Positions 1 through 10,122 of a stretch of DNA of 64,000 nt are shown in pieces. The stretch covers positions 1,550,001 through 1,614,000 of the forward strand of contig NZ_JXYE01000002.1 of the NCBI RefSeq assembly GCF_000967725.1, written 5' to 3'. The position numbers were made by a program, and so were the translations under genes. Below the pieces are notes generated by a model, which was not told the DNA's origin, did not search any database, and worked only from the letters and a program-made list of their open reading frames with translations. Every line of letters starts with the position of its first letter. Position 1 is the stretch's first letter. The DNA is from Loktanella sp. S4079 (GTDB taxonomy: Bacteria > Pseudomonadota > Alphaproteobacteria > Rhodobacterales > Rhodobacteraceae).

Positions 1-213
1 AGTTTTTCGCTTAAGTCGTTCCGACCTATCGTAATTATGTTCGAGTTTACACAGATCACAGACGCCGATGCCACAGAGATTCACGCGAATTTGGCTCGAA
101 ATGGATACAGAATGTACCCGATGAACAATGACGTGATCGCGATCAGAAATGACTGGCTACCACAAAGCATCGTAGACACCTTTGCATTGCTGTCGATAGC
201 AGAGTGGGAATAG
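1..213 (+). CDS. C-terminal end of an unrecognised protein (partial)
   Basis: Frame 1 is open from the first base to a TAG at 211-213, giving the last 70 residues of a protein that starts before the window. It ends in ...LLSIAEWE. The visible part is soluble and has no motif I recognise. Codon use looks plausible for a real gene, but with the start missing the call rests only on an open frame at the edge. It is transcribed toward the suc operon and separated from it by about 390 bases. Confidence 0.4.
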   Translation, partial: SFSLKSFRPIVIMFEFTQITDADATEIHANLARNGYRMYPMNNDVIAIRNDWLPQSIVDTFALLSIAEWE

Positions 214-601
214 CAGTTTACCCGTTTGGAGATTGCTTTCGCGTTTGACTGCAAAATTCTAAACAGCCCGCCGACAGCGACTATTTGACCTGTCTAAAGT
301 TCCTACACGTGCAGCTAGCATCTGAAATTGATTGCCGTGTCTGATCGCTGCACTACAGGGGCTGAAATCTCTCCGCTCGGATCGCAACGCACTGTTTGTC
401 ACGTCCGGCATCAGCAAACTCGCGAACCAAACTCGGACATGATTCTCAAGTAGCATCGCAACTGAGGTGTTTGTGATCACACCATTTTACGGTGTGATCA
501 CAAATGTTCGATTATCCGCCAATCTGACATTTTTCAGTTACAAAACGTTCATTCCTTGTGCTTTAGATGGGGCAACCGAAGCCAAAACTGGATATGTGAT
601 C
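214..601. other. Leader region upstream of sucC
   Basis: No convincing gene lies in this 388-base gap. It holds the double palindrome at 470-504 (listed separately) and must contain the suc operon promoter. I could not place a confident -35/-10 pair. The only opposite-strand ORF here, 259-480, has an unnatural composition and is not called. Confidence 0.5.
470..504. promoter_or_regulatory. Double TGTGATCACA palindrome upstream of sucC
   Basis: A perfect 14-base inverted repeat (470-483 and 491-504) is separated by 7 bases. Each arm contains the perfect palindrome TGTGATCACA, so it can act as two operator sites or one cruciform. The TGT-N4-ACA pattern fits operators of FCD-type GntR regulators. 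The same decamer lies just upstream of the GntR gene at 10953-11600, and a near copy (TGTGATCATG, 595-604) overlaps the sucC start codon. The likely role is control of the suc operon. Confidence 0.6.
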
Positions 602-1795
602 ATGAACATCCACGAATATCAGGCCAAAGCACTGCTCCGCAGCTATGGCGCACCTGTTTCCGACGGCCGCCCCGTGACGCGCGCCGAAGATGCCAAAACT
701 GCCGCAGGCGAACTTGATGGCCCATTATGGGTTGTTAAGGCACAGATCCACGCTGGTGGCCGTGGCAAGGGTAAATTCAAAGAAGCCGACGCTGGTGAAG
801 CAGGCGGCGTACGCCTTGCAAAATCCGTCGAAGAAGCTGCTGAAGAAGCTAAGAAGATGCTTGGCCGCACATTGGTCACGCACCAAACTGGTCCAGTCGG
901 CAAGCAAGTTAACCGTATCTACATCGAAGACGGTTCTGGCATTGAAACTGAACTCTACCTTGCCCTGCTCGTTGACCGCGCAACTAGCCGCATCGGCTTT
1001 GTCTGCTCGACCGAAGGCGGCATGGACATCGAAGAAGTTGCAGCAAGCACTCCTGAGAAAATCCTGAACTTCACTGTTGATCCTGCAACAGGTTACCAGC
1101 CCTTCCACGGCCGCCGCGTTGCATTTGCGCTGGGTCTGAAAGGTCAGCAAATCAAACAATGCGTCCAACTGATGGGTCAGCTTTATACAGCATTTGTCGA
1201 AAAAGACATGGAAATGCTGGAAATCAACCCGCTGATCGTCACTGACGAGGGCAACCTCAAGGTGCTCGACGCCAAGGTCGCATTCGACGGTAACGCGATC
1301 TACCGCCACGCTGACATCGCCGCCCTGCGCGACGAAACAGAAGAAGACCCCAAAGAACTGGCAGCGTCCAAGTTCGACCTGAACTACATCGCGCTTGACG
1401 GTGAAATCGGCTGCATGGTGAACGGTGCGGGTCTGGCGATGGCCACAATGGACATCATCAAACTCTACGGTGCTGAACCCGCCAACTTCCTTGACGTAGG
1501 CGGCGGCGCGACCAAAGAAAAAGTAACCGAAGCGTTCAAGATCATCACATCTGATCCAAACGTCAAAGGCATCCTCGTGAACATCTTTGGCGGCATCATG
1601 CGCTGCGACGTCATCGCCGAAGGCGTGGTTGCTGCAGTCAAAGAAGTCGGCCTAGAAGTACCGCTGGTTGTCCGCCTCGAAGGTACTAACGTGGAAAAAG
1701 GCAAAGAGATCATCAACACCTCTGGCCTGAACGTGATTGCTGCTGACGACCTGAAAGACGGCGCACAGAAAATCGTGAAAGCCGTCAAAGGGTAA
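602..1795 (+). CDS. sucC: Succinyl-CoA synthetase (ADP-forming) beta subunit
   Basis: This is the beta subunit of the TCA-cycle enzyme that interconverts succinyl-CoA and succinate with formation of ATP or GTP. It forms a complex with SucD. The protein is 397 residues, close to the usual 390. It begins MNIHEYQAK, carries an N-terminal ATP-grasp domain, and has the conserved C-terminal [15 protein letters not shown] segment. The upstream frame is open to 467, but only the ATG at 602 gives the family N-terminus. The Shine-Dalgarno sequence before this ATG is poor and the start codon overlaps a TGTGATCA operator-like sequence, which hints at unusual control. First gene of the suc operon. Confidence 0.97.
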   Translation: MNIHEYQAKALLRSYGAPVSDGRPVTRAEDAKTAAGELDGPLWVVKAQIHAGGRGKGKFKEADAGEAGGVRLAKSVEEAAEEAKKMLGRTLVTHQTGPVGKQVNRIYIEDGSGIETELYLALLVDRATSRIGFVCSTEGGMDIEEVAASTPEKILNFTVDPATGYQPFHGRRVAFALGLKGQQIKQCVQLMGQLYTAFVEKDMEMLEINPLIVTDEGNLKVLDAKVAFDGNAIYRHADIAALRDETEEDPKELAASKFDLNYIALDGEIGCMVNGAGLAMATMDIIKLYGAEPANFLDVGGGATKEKVTEAFKIITSDPNVKGILVNIFGGIMRCDVIAEGVVAAVKEVGLEVPLVVRLEGTNVEKGKEIINTSGLNVIAADDLKDGAQKIVKAVKG

Positions 1796-1803
1796 CTCTG
1801 TAG

Positions 1804-1821
1804 GGTGGATCTAGATCCACC
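1804..1821. repeat. Perfect 18-bp palindrome between sucC and sucD
   Basis: GGTGGATCT is directly followed by its reverse complement. With no spacer it would make a tight hairpin or serve as a protein site. No T-run follows, so it is more likely an mRNA processing or attenuation element than a full terminator. The sucD Shine-Dalgarno (TAAGGAG) follows at 1838-1844. Confidence 0.4.
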
Positions 1822-1852
1822 TTCATTGCTAGATTTCTAAGGAGCCACACAC

Positions 1853-2734
1853 ATGGCCATTCTCGTAAACGAAAACACTAAAGTCATCTGTCAGGGTCTG
1901 ACCGGCTCTCAGGGGACATTCCACTCTGAACAAGCCATTGCTTATGGCACCAAAATGGTTGGCGGCGTGACGCCCGGCAAAGGTGGTCAAACGCACCTTG
2001 ACCTGCCCGTGTTCAACTCTGTCCACGAAGCAAAGCACGTGACCGAAGCCAATGCATCGGTGATCTACGTGCCTCCGCCCTTCGCAGCGGATTCCATCCT
2101 CGAAGCGATCGACGCTGAAATGGAATTGATCATCTGTATCACCGAAGGCATCCCTGTGCTGGACATGATGAAGGTCAAGCGCGCGCTTGAAGGTTCCGCA
2201 TCACGTCTGATCGGTCCAAACTGCCCAGGTATCATCACACCTGATGCTTGCAAAATCGGCATCATGCCGGGCCACATCCACAAGCGTGGTTCTGTTGGTG
2301 TCGTGTCCCGTTCCGGTACGCTGACATATGAAGCCGTGAAGCAGACATCTGACTCTGGCCTTGGTCAGTCTACAGCGGTTGGTATCGGTGGTGACCCGAT
2401 CAAAGGGACAGAGCACATCGACGTGCTGGACATGTTCCTTGACGATGATGAAACCCAATCCATCATCATGATCGGTGAAATCGGTGGTTCTGCAGAAGAG
2501 GAAGCCGCCGAATTCCTTGCGGAACAAAAGAAAAAAGGCCGCTGGAAGCCAGTCGCTGGTTTCATCGCAGGCCGCACAGCGCCTCCGGGCCGCCGCATGG
2601 GCCACGCTGGTGCGATTGTTGCCGGTGGTAAAGGCGACGCGGAAAGCAAGATCGAAGCTATGAAATCCGCCGGTATCGTCGTCGCAGACAGCCCCGCCAC
2701 ACTTGGCGAAGCTGTGCTGAAGGCAATCGGCTAA
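1853..2734 (+). CDS. sucD: Succinyl-CoA synthetase (ADP-forming) alpha subunit
   Basis: This is the alpha subunit of succinyl-CoA synthetase, which binds CoA and carries the phosphohistidine intermediate. It is 293 residues, normal for the family. The sequence shows the N-terminal CoA-binding Rossmann domain ([16 protein letters not shown]), the GPNCPGII motif and the [10 protein letters not shown] segment with the phosphorylated histidine. A strong TAAGGAG lies 9 bases before the ATG. It lies 57 bases after sucC in the same operon. Confidence 0.97.
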   Translation: MAILVNENTKVICQGLTGSQGTFHSEQAIAYGTKMVGGVTPGKGGQTHLDLPVFNSVHEAKHVTEANASVIYVPPPFAADSILEAIDAEMELIICITEGIPVLDMMKVKRALEGSASRLIGPNCPGIITPDACKIGIMPGHIHKRGSVGVVSRSGTLTYEAVKQTSDSGLGQSTAVGIGGDPIKGTEHIDVLDMFLDDDETQSIIMIGEIGGSAEEEAAEFLAEQKKKGRWKPVAGFIAGRTAPPGRRMGHAGAIVAGGKGDAESKIEAMKSAGIVVADSPATLGEAVLKAIG

Positions 2735-2805
2735 TTGAAACTGCGCGGTGCATTTTGTTTGCGCCGTGCCATCCATTGCGCGTCGGGCGCTCTAAGGAAG
2801 ACAAA

Positions 2806-3258
2806 ATGAAGTCGCTGCAATTCATCCGTGCAGGAGTTCTTTCGACGTTTGACTTTGAGAGTCAGGCGTCTAGCCGAGAATTTTGGACATTTGTTCCTTT
2901 ACCTCTAACACTGTCTGTTGTGGTCTTTATGGCTCTAGTTCCGTTCACCCACTCAAAGAATGCTATCTTTGCCGCATTTTTCATTGCCGCTATGATTCTA
3001 ATGCCGGTGATGGGAATGGCTGCCCGTCGGTCAAACGAAGCGGGCTTGGGCCACAATGGCGCTATATACGGACCATGCACCTCGCTCTTCGGAATCGGCT
3101 TATACAGTATCCATATGTCTGGATTGGCACCTGACCCAACAGCCACTGAATACTTCCCAGCAATAGCTGTATTTCTATTTATCCTAGGCCTTGCGATACT
3201 GACTAGGATTGGCCTGAAGCCCCCCTTAAATCAGCCACCCAATGAGGCTCTCTCATGA
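2806..3258 (+). CDS. DUF805-like small membrane protein in the suc operon
   Basis: A 150-residue protein with an N-terminal aromatic segment (FDFESQASSREFWTF) like that of DUF805 inner-membrane proteins, followed by about four hydrophobic segments near residues 28-50, 55-78, 88-103 and 118-138. The ATG at 2806 is chosen over the longer frame from 2755 because AAGGAAG sits just before it. Its stop overlaps the sucA start (ATGA), implying translational coupling to the 2-oxoglutarate dehydrogenase E1 gene. No function is known. The DUF805 assignment is by resemblance only. Confidence 0.75.
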   Translation: MKSLQFIRAGVLSTFDFESQASSREFWTFVPLPLTLSVVVFMALVPFTHSKNAIFAAFFIAAMILMPVMGMAARRSNEAGLGHNGAIYGPCTSLFGIGLYSIHMSGLAPDPTATEYFPAIAVFLFILGLAILTRIGLKPPLNQPPNEALS

Positions 3259-6212
3259 ACGACCAATCTCCTAACGATATCTTCCACGCTTCTTCGTTCT
3301 TGCAGGGGCACAATGCGGAATATGTTGAACAGCTATATGCCCGCTATGCTGACAACCCCAACACGGTTGACGAAAGCTGGCAGGAATTTTTCAAGGCCTT
3401 GGGCGACGCCCCAGCCGAAGCCAAGGCTGAGGCCGCTGGCCCTTCTTGGTCGCGCCTTGACTGGCCACAGACACCGAACGATGATCTGACCGCCGCACTC
3501 GATGGCCAATGGCCGGCTGAACCCGCCGCCGCTGGCAAAAAGATCAAAGATAAAGCCGCCGAAAAAGGTGTGAGCCTGTCTGAAGATCAAATCCGCGCTG
3601 CCGTTCTGGATTCTGTCCGCGCGTTGATGATTATCCGCGCTTACCGCATTCGCGGCCACTTGATTGCTGATCTGGACCCGCTGGGCATGCGCTCAAACGA
3701 GCCGCACCCAGAGCTGGATCCTGCATCTTACGGCTTTACTGCGGCTGATATGGATCGTCCGATCTTTATCGACAACGTTCTTGGCCTCGAAGTGGCGACG
3801 ATGAATGAAATCATCGCCATCGTAAAACGTACCTACTGTGGCACGTTTGCGTTGCAATACATGCACATCTCAAACCCTGAAGAAGCGGGTTGGCTGAAAG
3901 AGCGTATTGAAGGCTACGGCAAGGAGATCGCGTTCACTAAGGAAGGCCGCAAGGCGATCCTGAACTCCTTGGTCGAGGCTGAAGGTTTCGAAAAATTCCT
4001 GCACGTCAAATACATGGGCACGAAACGCTTCGGCCTTGACGGCGGCGAAAGCCTGATCCCTGCGATGGAGCAGATCATCAAACGCGGCGGTCAACTGGGT
4101 CTCGAGGATATCGTGATCGGTATGCCACACCGTGGGCGTCTGTCGGTTCTGGCCAACGTGATGGAGAAACCCTACCGGGCGATCTTTAATGAATTCCAAG
4201 GCGGATCGTTCAAACCAGAAGACGTCGATGGCTCTGGCGATGTGAAATACCACCTGGGTGCGTCGTCTGATCGTGCTTTTGACGGCAACAATGTCCACCT
4301 ATCGCTGACAGCGAACCCATCGCACCTAGAGGCCGTGAACCCCGTCGTTCTGGGTAAGGTCCGCGCGAAACAAGACCAACTGGGCGACACAGATCGCACG
4401 AAGGTCATGGGTGTACTGCTGCACGGTGATGCGGCTTTTGCAGGTCAAGGTGTTGTTGCTGAGGGTTTCGGCCTGTCCGGCCTGCGCGGTCACCGTACTG
4501 GCGGCACCATGCATATCGTTGTGAACAACCAGATTGGTTTTACCACGGCGCCGCATTTTAGCCGCTCCAGCCCCTACCCCACAGACATCGCGCTGATGGT
4601 TGAGGCGCCGATCTTCCACGTGAACGGTGATGACCCAGAGGCCGTCGTCCACGCTGCCCGCGTTGCCACTGAGTTCCGTCAGAAGTTCCACAAAGACGTG
4701 GTTCTGGACATCATCTGTTACCGTCGCTTTGGTCACAACGAGGGCGACGAGCCCATGTTCACCAACCCGATGATGTACAAGAAGATCAAAAAGCAGAAGA
4801 CAACGCTGACGCTTTACACTGAACGTCTTGTCAAAGATGGCCTGATCCCTGAGGGCGAAATCGAGGATATGAAGGCGTCGTTCCAAGCGCATCTGAATGC
4901 AGAGTTTGAGACCGGCAAAACCTACAAGCCCAACAAGGCCGATTGGCTCGACGGGAAATGGTCGCATCTGGACACCCAGAAAGAAGACTATCAGCGTGGC
5001 GCAACTGCGATCGACGAAAAGACATTCGCCGAAGTCGGTCGCGCCCTGACCAATGTGCCAGAGGGTTTCCCGCTGCACAAAACTGTTGGTCGTATTCTCA
5101 AAGCTAAAGAACAAATGTTCGAAACAGGCGAAGGGATCGATTGGGCAACTGGCGAGGCATTGGCATTCGGGTCATTGATGACCGAAGGTTACCCTGTGCG
5201 CCTGTCCGGTCAGGACAGTACACGCGGTACATTCAGCCAACGTCACTCTGGCCTGATCAACCAAGAGAACGAAGATCGTTTCTACCCGCTGAACCACATC
5301 CGTGAGGGTCAGGCGCACTATGAAGTAATCGACAGCATGCTGTCCGAATACGCTGTGCTGGGCTTTGAATATGGCTACTCGTTGGCTGAACCAAATGCGC
5401 TGACCCTCTGGGAAGCGCAATTCGGCGATTTTGCCAACGGCGCACAGATCATGTTTGACCAGTTCATCAGCTCAGGCGAAAGCAAATGGCTCCGCATGTC
5501 CGGTCTGGTTTGCCTGTTGCCGCACGGCTATGAAGGCCAAGGGCCAGAGCACTCAAGCGCGCGTCTGGAACGTTTCCTGACCATGTGTGGCGGAGACAAC
5601 TGGATCGTTGCGAACTGCACCACACCAGCGAACTACTTCCACATCTTGCGTCGTCAGCTGCACCGCAGCTACCGTAAGCCGCTGATCATGATGACGCCAA
5701 AATCTTTGTTGCGTCACAAGCTCGCGGTATCAAAGGCCGAAGAATTCACCACGGGTTCCAGCTTCCACCGCGTACTATGGGATGATGCGCAGCAAGGCAA
5801 TTCAGACACCAAACTGGTGGCAGACGACAAAATCAAACGCGTCGTGATGTGTTCGGGTAAGGTCTATTACGACCTGCTGGAAGAACGTGACAAGCGTGGC
5901 CTGAACGACGTCTACATCCTGCGGTTTGAACAGTTCTACCCATTCCCGGCCCAATCCGCTGTGAATGAACTTGAACGGTTTAAGAACGCTGAAATGGTCT
6001 GGTGTCAGGAAGAGCCCAAGAACCAAGGCGCTTGGTCATTCATCGAACCAAATATCGAATGGGTCCTAACCCGGATCGGTGCAAAGCATTCGCGCCCTGT
6101 TTACGCAGGTCGTGCAGCATCTGCGTCGCCCGCAACAGGTCTAGCCAGCAAACACAAAGCAGAACAAACGGCGCTCGTGAATGACGCGCTGACCATCGAA
6201 GGAACTAAGTAA
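3255..6212 (+). CDS. sucA: 2-oxoglutarate dehydrogenase E1 component
   Basis: This thiamine-diphosphate-dependent E1 decarboxylates 2-oxoglutarate and passes the succinyl group to the lipoyl arm of SucB. It is 985 residues, normal for the family. The N-terminus ([19 protein letters not shown]) is the E1 segment that contacts the core. The [11 protein letters not shown] motif, the GDAAFAGQG thiamine-diphosphate region, [11 protein letters not shown] and the FSQRHSGL segment are all present. The start overlaps the preceding gene's stop by four bases and the stop overlaps the sucB start by one, so the three genes are translationally coupled. Confidence 0.98.
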   Translation: MNDQSPNDIFHASSFLQGHNAEYVEQLYARYADNPNTVDESWQEFFKALGDAPAEAKAEAAGPSWSRLDWPQTPNDDLTAALDGQWPAEPAAAGKKIKDKAAEKGVSLSEDQIRAAVLDSVRALMIIRAYRIRGHLIADLDPLGMRSNEPHPELDPASYGFTAADMDRPIFIDNVLGLEVATMNEIIAIVKRTYCGTFALQYMHISNPEEAGWLKERIEGYGKEIAFTKEGRKAILNSLVEAEGFEKFLHVKYMGTKRFGLDGGESLIPAMEQIIKRGGQLGLEDIVIGMPHRGRLSVLANVMEKPYRAIFNEFQGGSFKPEDVDGSGDVKYHLGASSDRAFDGNNVHLSLTANPSHLEAVNPVVLGKVRAKQDQLGDTDRTKVMGVLLHGDAAFAGQGVVAEGFGLSGLRGHRTGGTMHIVVNNQIGFTTAPHFSRSSPYPTDIALMVEAPIFHVNGDDPEAVVHAARVATEFRQKFHKDVVLDIICYRRFGHNEGDEPMFTNPMMYKKIKKQKTTLTLYTERLVKDGLIPEGEIEDMKASFQAHLNAEFETGKTYKPNKADWLDGKWSHLDTQKEDYQRGATAIDEKTFAEVGRALTNVPEGFPLHKTVGRILKAKEQMFETGEGIDWATGEALAFGSLMTEGYPVRLSGQDSTRGTFSQRHSGLINQENEDRFYPLNHIREGQAHYEVIDSMLSEYAVLGFEYGYSLAEPNALTLWEAQFGDFANGAQIMFDQFISSGESKWLRMSGLVCLLPHGYEGQGPEHSSARLERFLTMCGGDNWIVANCTTPANYFHILRRQLHRSYRKPLIMMTPKSLLRHKLAVSKAEEFTTGSSFHRVLWDDAQQGNSDTKLVADDKIKRVVMCSGKVYYDLLEERDKRGLNDVYILRFEQFYPFPAQSAVNELERFKNAEMVWCQEEPKNQGAWSFIEPNIEWVLTRIGAKHSRPVYAGRAASASPATGLASKHKAEQTALVNDALTIEGTK

Positions 6213-7399
6213 TGAGCACCGAAGTCCGCGTACCGACACTAGGCGAATCCGTCACCGAGGCCACCGTGGCCACATGGTTCAAACAGCCCGGCGATGCCGT
6301 TGCTGTTGACGAAATGCTCTGCGAGCTGGAAACAGATAAAGTAACGGTCGAGGTTCCTTCGCCTGTTGCTGGCACACTGTCAGAAATCGTCGCTGCCGAA
6401 GGCGACACAGTTGGCGTTGACGCATTGTTGGCCCAAATCGCCGAAGGCGACGCAGCGCCCGCACCCAAAGCTGAGGCTCCAAAAGCCGAGGCTGCACCAG
6501 TACCTGCCGCTGCCCCCGCTGGCAAAGACGTCGAAGACGCCCCATCCGCAAAGAAACTGATGGCAGAAAACAACCTGTCAAACGTTCAAGGCACCGGCAA
6601 AGACGGCCGCGTCATGAAAGAAGACGTGCTGAACGCACTGAGCAGCCCAGCACCTGCCGCAAGCGCAGCACCACGGGCACCCGTCGCTGCATCTCAGGCT
6701 GACCGTGAAGAGCGCGTGAAAATGACACGTCTGCGTCAGACCATCGCTAAGCGTCTGAAAGACAGCCAAAACACCGCTGCCATGCTGACCACCTATAACG
6801 AGGTCGACATGACCGAGGTGATGGCACTGCGCAACGAATACAAAGACCTGTTCCTGAAAAAGCACGGCGTGAAACTGGGCTTCATGTCCTTCTTCACCAA
6901 GGCTTGTATCCACGCCCTCAAAGAAGTTCCCGAAGTAAACGCCGAAATCGACGGCACAGACATCGTCTACAAAAACTTCGTGAACATGGGTATCGCTGCG
7001 GGTACGCCAACCGGTCTGGTTGTTCCGGTCCTGATGGACGCCGACCAAATGTCATTCGCTGAAATCGAGAAAGCGATTGCCGAAAAAGGCGCACGTGCAC
7101 GTGACGGCAAACTGTCCATGGCAGAAATGCAGGGCGGCACATTCACCATCTCGAACGGCGGTGTCTACGGGTCACTGATGTCCTCGCCCATCCTGAACCC
7201 CCCGCAGTCCGGTATCCTCGGCATGCACAAAATTCAGGAACGCCCAATGGCAATCAACGGCCAAGTGGTCATCCGCCCAATGATGTACCTCGCCCTGTCC
7301 TACGACCACCGCATCGTAGACGGCAAAGGCGCCGTGACATTCCTCGTGCGCGTCAAAGAAGCACTGGAAGACCCACGTCGCCTGTTGATGGATCTGTAA
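6212..7399 (+). CDS. sucB: Dihydrolipoyl succinyltransferase, E2 of 2-oxoglutarate dehydrogenase
   Basis: The core E2 enzyme transfers the succinyl group from lipoamide to CoA. It is 395 residues with one lipoyl domain (lipoylated Lys43 in ETDKVTVE), an Ala/Pro-rich linker, an E3-binding domain ([19 protein letters not shown]) and a catalytic domain ending in the SYDHRIVDG motif with the active-site histidine. A single lipoyl domain and this length fit SucB rather than the pyruvate dehydrogenase E2. The ATG overlaps the sucA TAA by one base. Confidence 0.97.
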   Translation: MSTEVRVPTLGESVTEATVATWFKQPGDAVAVDEMLCELETDKVTVEVPSPVAGTLSEIVAAEGDTVGVDALLAQIAEGDAAPAPKAEAPKAEAAPVPAAAPAGKDVEDAPSAKKLMAENNLSNVQGTGKDGRVMKEDVLNALSSPAPAASAAPRAPVAASQADREERVKMTRLRQTIAKRLKDSQNTAAMLTTYNEVDMTEVMALRNEYKDLFLKKHGVKLGFMSFFTKACIHALKEVPEVNAEIDGTDIVYKNFVNMGIAAGTPTGLVVPVLMDADQMSFAEIEKAIAEKGARARDGKLSMAEMQGGTFTISNGGVYGSLMSSPILNPPQSGILGMHKIQERPMAINGQVVIRPMMYLALSYDHRIVDGKGAVTFLVRVKEALEDPRRLLMDL

Positions 7400-7418
7400 G
7401 CAAAACATTGGGCAACGA

Positions 7419-7500
7419 CCGGACCTCGGGGTGGGTGCAAAGCGCCCTCCCCATGGGGGAGGTCCGGGCGCTGCCCGGCGATGCCGGGCAAGACCACCCC
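7419..7500. terminator. Nested GC-rich inverted repeats after sucB
   Basis: CCGGACCTC (7419-7427) pairs with GAGGTCCGG (7459-7467). Next to it GCCCGGC (7473-7479) pairs with GCCGGGC (7483-7489) across a 3-base loop, and GGGGTGG near 7428 can also pair with CCACCCC (7494-7500). No T-run follows. It could reduce read-through or stabilise the sucAB mRNA, or be a dispersed palindromic repeat of this genome. Confidence 0.5.
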
Positions 7501-7535
7501 ACAAACGCAGGGCTTTATTGAAACTGTAGAATGAT

Positions 7536-8081
7536 ATGCCACGCTTTCTGAAACCACTCGCCCTACTGGCTTTGATTGCGCTCGGCCTTTTCGCCTACAC
7601 CCAAGTCATGCTGCGGGTTGGCTCAGGTACGCCCCCTCCTATGGCACCAGCCAGCGAACAGGCTGATGCGATTTTCGTGGACAAGAGCGACCGTATCATG
7701 ACGCTCCTTCGCGACGGAGACGTCATCACAACCTACCCCATCGCGCTTGGAGATGCCCCCACTGGGCACAAAACCCAAGAAGGTGATGAGCGGACCCCTA
7801 CCGGCACCTATGAGATCGACTGGCGGAATGAAAACTCGATCGCGCATCTGTCGCTGCATATCTCATACCCCAATGCCGACGATATCGCCCAAGCCGAGGC
7901 ACGTGGTGTTTCCCCAGGTGGGAACATCATGATCCACGGTATTCTGAATGGATGGGGTTGGCTTGGGTTTCTTAATCCGATGTGGGATTGGACAAACGGG
8001 TGCATCGCTGTGAATAATACCGCTATGCGCGAAATTTGGTCACGCGTGCCAAACGGTACACCAATCACAATTCAGGAATGA
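7536..8081 (+). CDS. L,D-transpeptidase-fold (YkuD) protein
   Basis: A 181-residue protein with an N-terminal signal anchor (residues 5-27) and a YkuD domain. YkuD enzymes cross-link or anchor peptidoglycan using a catalytic cysteine. The hallmark is IMIHGILNG followed by TNGCIAVNN, with the His, Gly and Cys in place. The domain is extracytoplasmic. It lies between sucB and lpd, separated from sucB by the hairpin cluster, and is followed 4 bases later by the MAPEG gene. A metabolic link to the suc genes is not evident. Confidence 0.88.
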   Translation: MPRFLKPLALLALIALGLFAYTQVMLRVGSGTPPPMAPASEQADAIFVDKSDRIMTLLRDGDVITTYPIALGDAPTGHKTQEGDERTPTGTYEIDWRNENSIAHLSLHISYPNADDIAQAEARGVSPGGNIMIHGILNGWGWLGFLNPMWDWTNGCIAVNNTAMREIWSRVPNGTPITIQE

Positions 8082-8085
8082 CGCC

Positions 8086-8496
8086 ATGACACCCGAACTC
8101 ACAGTGCTTGCTCTTGCCGGACTGCTTCAAGGGGTCCAGTTCGTGCTCATGGCGGTCCCTGCCAATCTTGAACTTGGTACAGGCAAAACCGCATCGCCGC
8201 GTGATCCCCAGCGCCTGAGCAAACCACTGATGGAACAGGTTAGTGTCGGCACAGGCCGCCTGCACCGTGCCATGAATAACCACTTTGAGGCGCTGATCCT
8301 CTTTACCATTGCTGTTGTCGTCGTCAGCCTCGGCGATAAGGGTACTGGTTTTTCCGCCGCCTGTGCGTGGACCTATCTGGGCGCGCGCATCCTTTATGTC
8401 CCCGCATACTATTTCGGTTGGGCCCCTTGGCGGTCGCTGATCTGGGCTGTGGGATTTCTCGCAACTATGCTGATGATCCTATCGGCACTCTACTAA
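8086..8496 (+). CDS. MAPEG family membrane protein
   Basis: A 136-residue protein with four predicted helices and the MAPEG pattern: a first helix, then a charged segment (TGRLHRAMNNHFEAL) that contains the family's R...N.E motif, then three more helices. MAPEG proteins in eukaryotes are glutathione-dependent membrane enzymes; the bacterial members are mostly uncharacterised. It starts 4 bases after the YkuD stop and probably shares its transcript. Confidence 0.85.
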   Translation: MTPELTVLALAGLLQGVQFVLMAVPANLELGTGKTASPRDPQRLSKPLMEQVSVGTGRLHRAMNNHFEALILFTIAVVVVSLGDKGTGFSAACAWTYLGARILYVPAYYFGWAPWRSLIWAVGFLATMLMILSALY

Positions 8497-8560
8497 GACT
8501 TAAGATGTACCCACAGATTCTATACTCCGTGTGTACGCCTATCATACCAAAGGAGACACC

Positions 8561-9949
8561 ATGTCTAGCTATGATGTAATCGTAATCGGCGCCGGCCCCG
8601 GCGGATATGTCAGCGCCATCCGCTGCGCTCAGCTTGGCATGAAAGTGGCCTGCGTTGAAGGGCGTGAGACGCTCGGCGGGACATGCCTGAACGTGGGTTG
8701 TATCCCGTCCAAGGCGCTGCTGCACGCAACCCACATGCTGCACGAGGCAGAGCATAACTTTGCTGAAATGGGTCTCAAGGGCAAAGCCCCATCTGTCGAT
8801 TGGAAACAGATGATTTCCTACAAAGAAAAGACAGTTGGCCAAAACACCGGCGGCATCGAATTCTTGTTCAAAAAGAACAAGATCGACTGGATCAAAGGCT
8901 GGGCCACGATCCCCGAGGCCGGCAAGGTCAAGGTTGGTGACGACACATACGAGACTAAGAATATCATCATCGCGACCGGATCAGAAGCATCTGTCCTGCC
9001 CGGCATCGAAGTCGACGAGAAAACCGTTGTCACCTCGACTGGCGCATTGGAACTGAACAAAGTACCAAAATCCATGGTAGTCATCGGCGCAGGCGTCATC
9101 GGTCTGGAACTGGGTTCAGTCTATTCGCGCCTCGGCGCTGAAGTAACAGTGATTGAATTCCTTGACGCCATCACCCCCGGTATGGACGCCGAAGTGGCAC
9201 GTCAGTTCCAGAAAATGCTGACCAAGCAGGGCCTGAAATTTAACCTTGGCGCTGCGGTTCAGGGTGTAACCACCAAAGGTGGCAAAGCAACTGTTTCTTA
9301 CAAGCTACGCAAAGACGATAGCGAGCACGAAATCACAGCCGACACCGTTCTGGTCGCAACAGGCCGTAAGCCCTACACCGAAGGTCTGGGCCTTGATGCG
9401 CTTGGCGTTGCATTGACAGAACGTGGTCAGATCAAAACGGATGCGAAATATGCAACCAATGTACCCGGCATTTATGCCATCGGTGACACGATCGAAGGAC
9501 CTATGCTGGCGCACAAAGCCGAGGACGAAGGCATGGCCGTCGCCGAAGGCATCGCCGGTCAGCATCCGCACGTGAACTACGGTGTAATCCCCGGCGTGAT
9601 CTACACCCACCCAGAGGTCGGCAGCGTCGGCGAAACCGAAGAAACCCTAAAGGCCGCTGGTCGCGCCTATAAGGTTGGCAAGTTCCCATTCTTGGGTAAC
9701 GCTCGCGCCAAGGCGAACTTTGCGGGTGATGGCTTTGTCAAAATGCTGGTGGACGCGAAAACAGACCGCATCTTGGGCGCACATATCATTGGCCCAATGG
9801 CAGGCGACCTGATCCACGAAATCTGTGTCGCGATGGAATTTGGCGCAGCAGCAGAAGACATCGCACGCACCTGTCATGCCCACCCAACCTACTCCGAGGC
9901 CGTCCGCGAGGCAGCTTTGGCTTGTGGTGACGGTGCAATCCACGTCTAA
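8561..9949 (+). CDS. lpd: Dihydrolipoyl dehydrogenase (E3)
   Basis: This FAD enzyme reoxidises dihydrolipoyl groups of the 2-oxoglutarate dehydrogenase E2 with NAD. It is 462 residues. It shows the FAD-binding [10 protein letters not shown], the redox disulfide Cys42-Cys47 ([13 protein letters not shown]), a NAD-binding [11 protein letters not shown], and the C-terminal HAHPTYSEA with the catalytic His-Glu pair. The ATG at 8561 is preceded by AAAGGAG; the longer frame from 8531 lacks support. Position after sucB fits the E3 of this complex. Confidence 0.97.
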   Translation: MSSYDVIVIGAGPGGYVSAIRCAQLGMKVACVEGRETLGGTCLNVGCIPSKALLHATHMLHEAEHNFAEMGLKGKAPSVDWKQMISYKEKTVGQNTGGIEFLFKKNKIDWIKGWATIPEAGKVKVGDDTYETKNIIIATGSEASVLPGIEVDEKTVVTSTGALELNKVPKSMVVIGAGVIGLELGSVYSRLGAEVTVIEFLDAITPGMDAEVARQFQKMLTKQGLKFNLGAAVQGVTTKGGKATVSYKLRKDDSEHEITADTVLVATGRKPYTEGLGLDALGVALTERGQIKTDAKYATNVPGIYAIGDTIEGPMLAHKAEDEGMAVAEGIAGQHPHVNYGVIPGVIYTHPEVGSVGETEETLKAAGRAYKVGKFPFLGNARAKANFAGDGFVKMLVDAKTDRILGAHIIGPMAGDLIHEICVAMEFGAAAEDIARTCHAHPTYSEAVREAALACGDGAIHV

Positions 9950-9957
9950 ACACATTG

Positions 9958-9983
9958 GCCGCGCCGGACAGTTTCGGCGCGGC
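9958..9983 (+). terminator. Terminator of the suc-lpd operon
   Basis: GCCGCGCCG (9958-9966) and CGGCGCGGC (9975-9983) form a perfect 9-bp GC stem with an 8-base loop, starting 9 bases after the lpd stop. The T-rich tail is weak (GACTTTCTGTT). It is placed as expected for an operon end. Confidence 0.75.
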
Positions 9984-10122
9984 TATGACTTTCTGTTGAT
10001 TGGCACGCTGCGCGATACGGTGTAGAATACCACCAATGATTGGACGACGATGTCAGACACATCGCCGCCATATTTTTGGCCCTTATTAGTGATTTAACGT
10101 GTAAAAGTTATTGAGAGCCCGA

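Noticed and set aside
4326..5114. A 262-aa minus-strand frame inside sucA
   Set aside because: It is a shadow of the conserved sucA gene with no recognisable motif or ribosome site.
7419..7500. A CRISPR-like or riboswitch element
   Set aside because: There are nested inverted repeats but no spaced direct repeats and no recognisable riboswitch core. A terminator or palindromic repeat explains it better.
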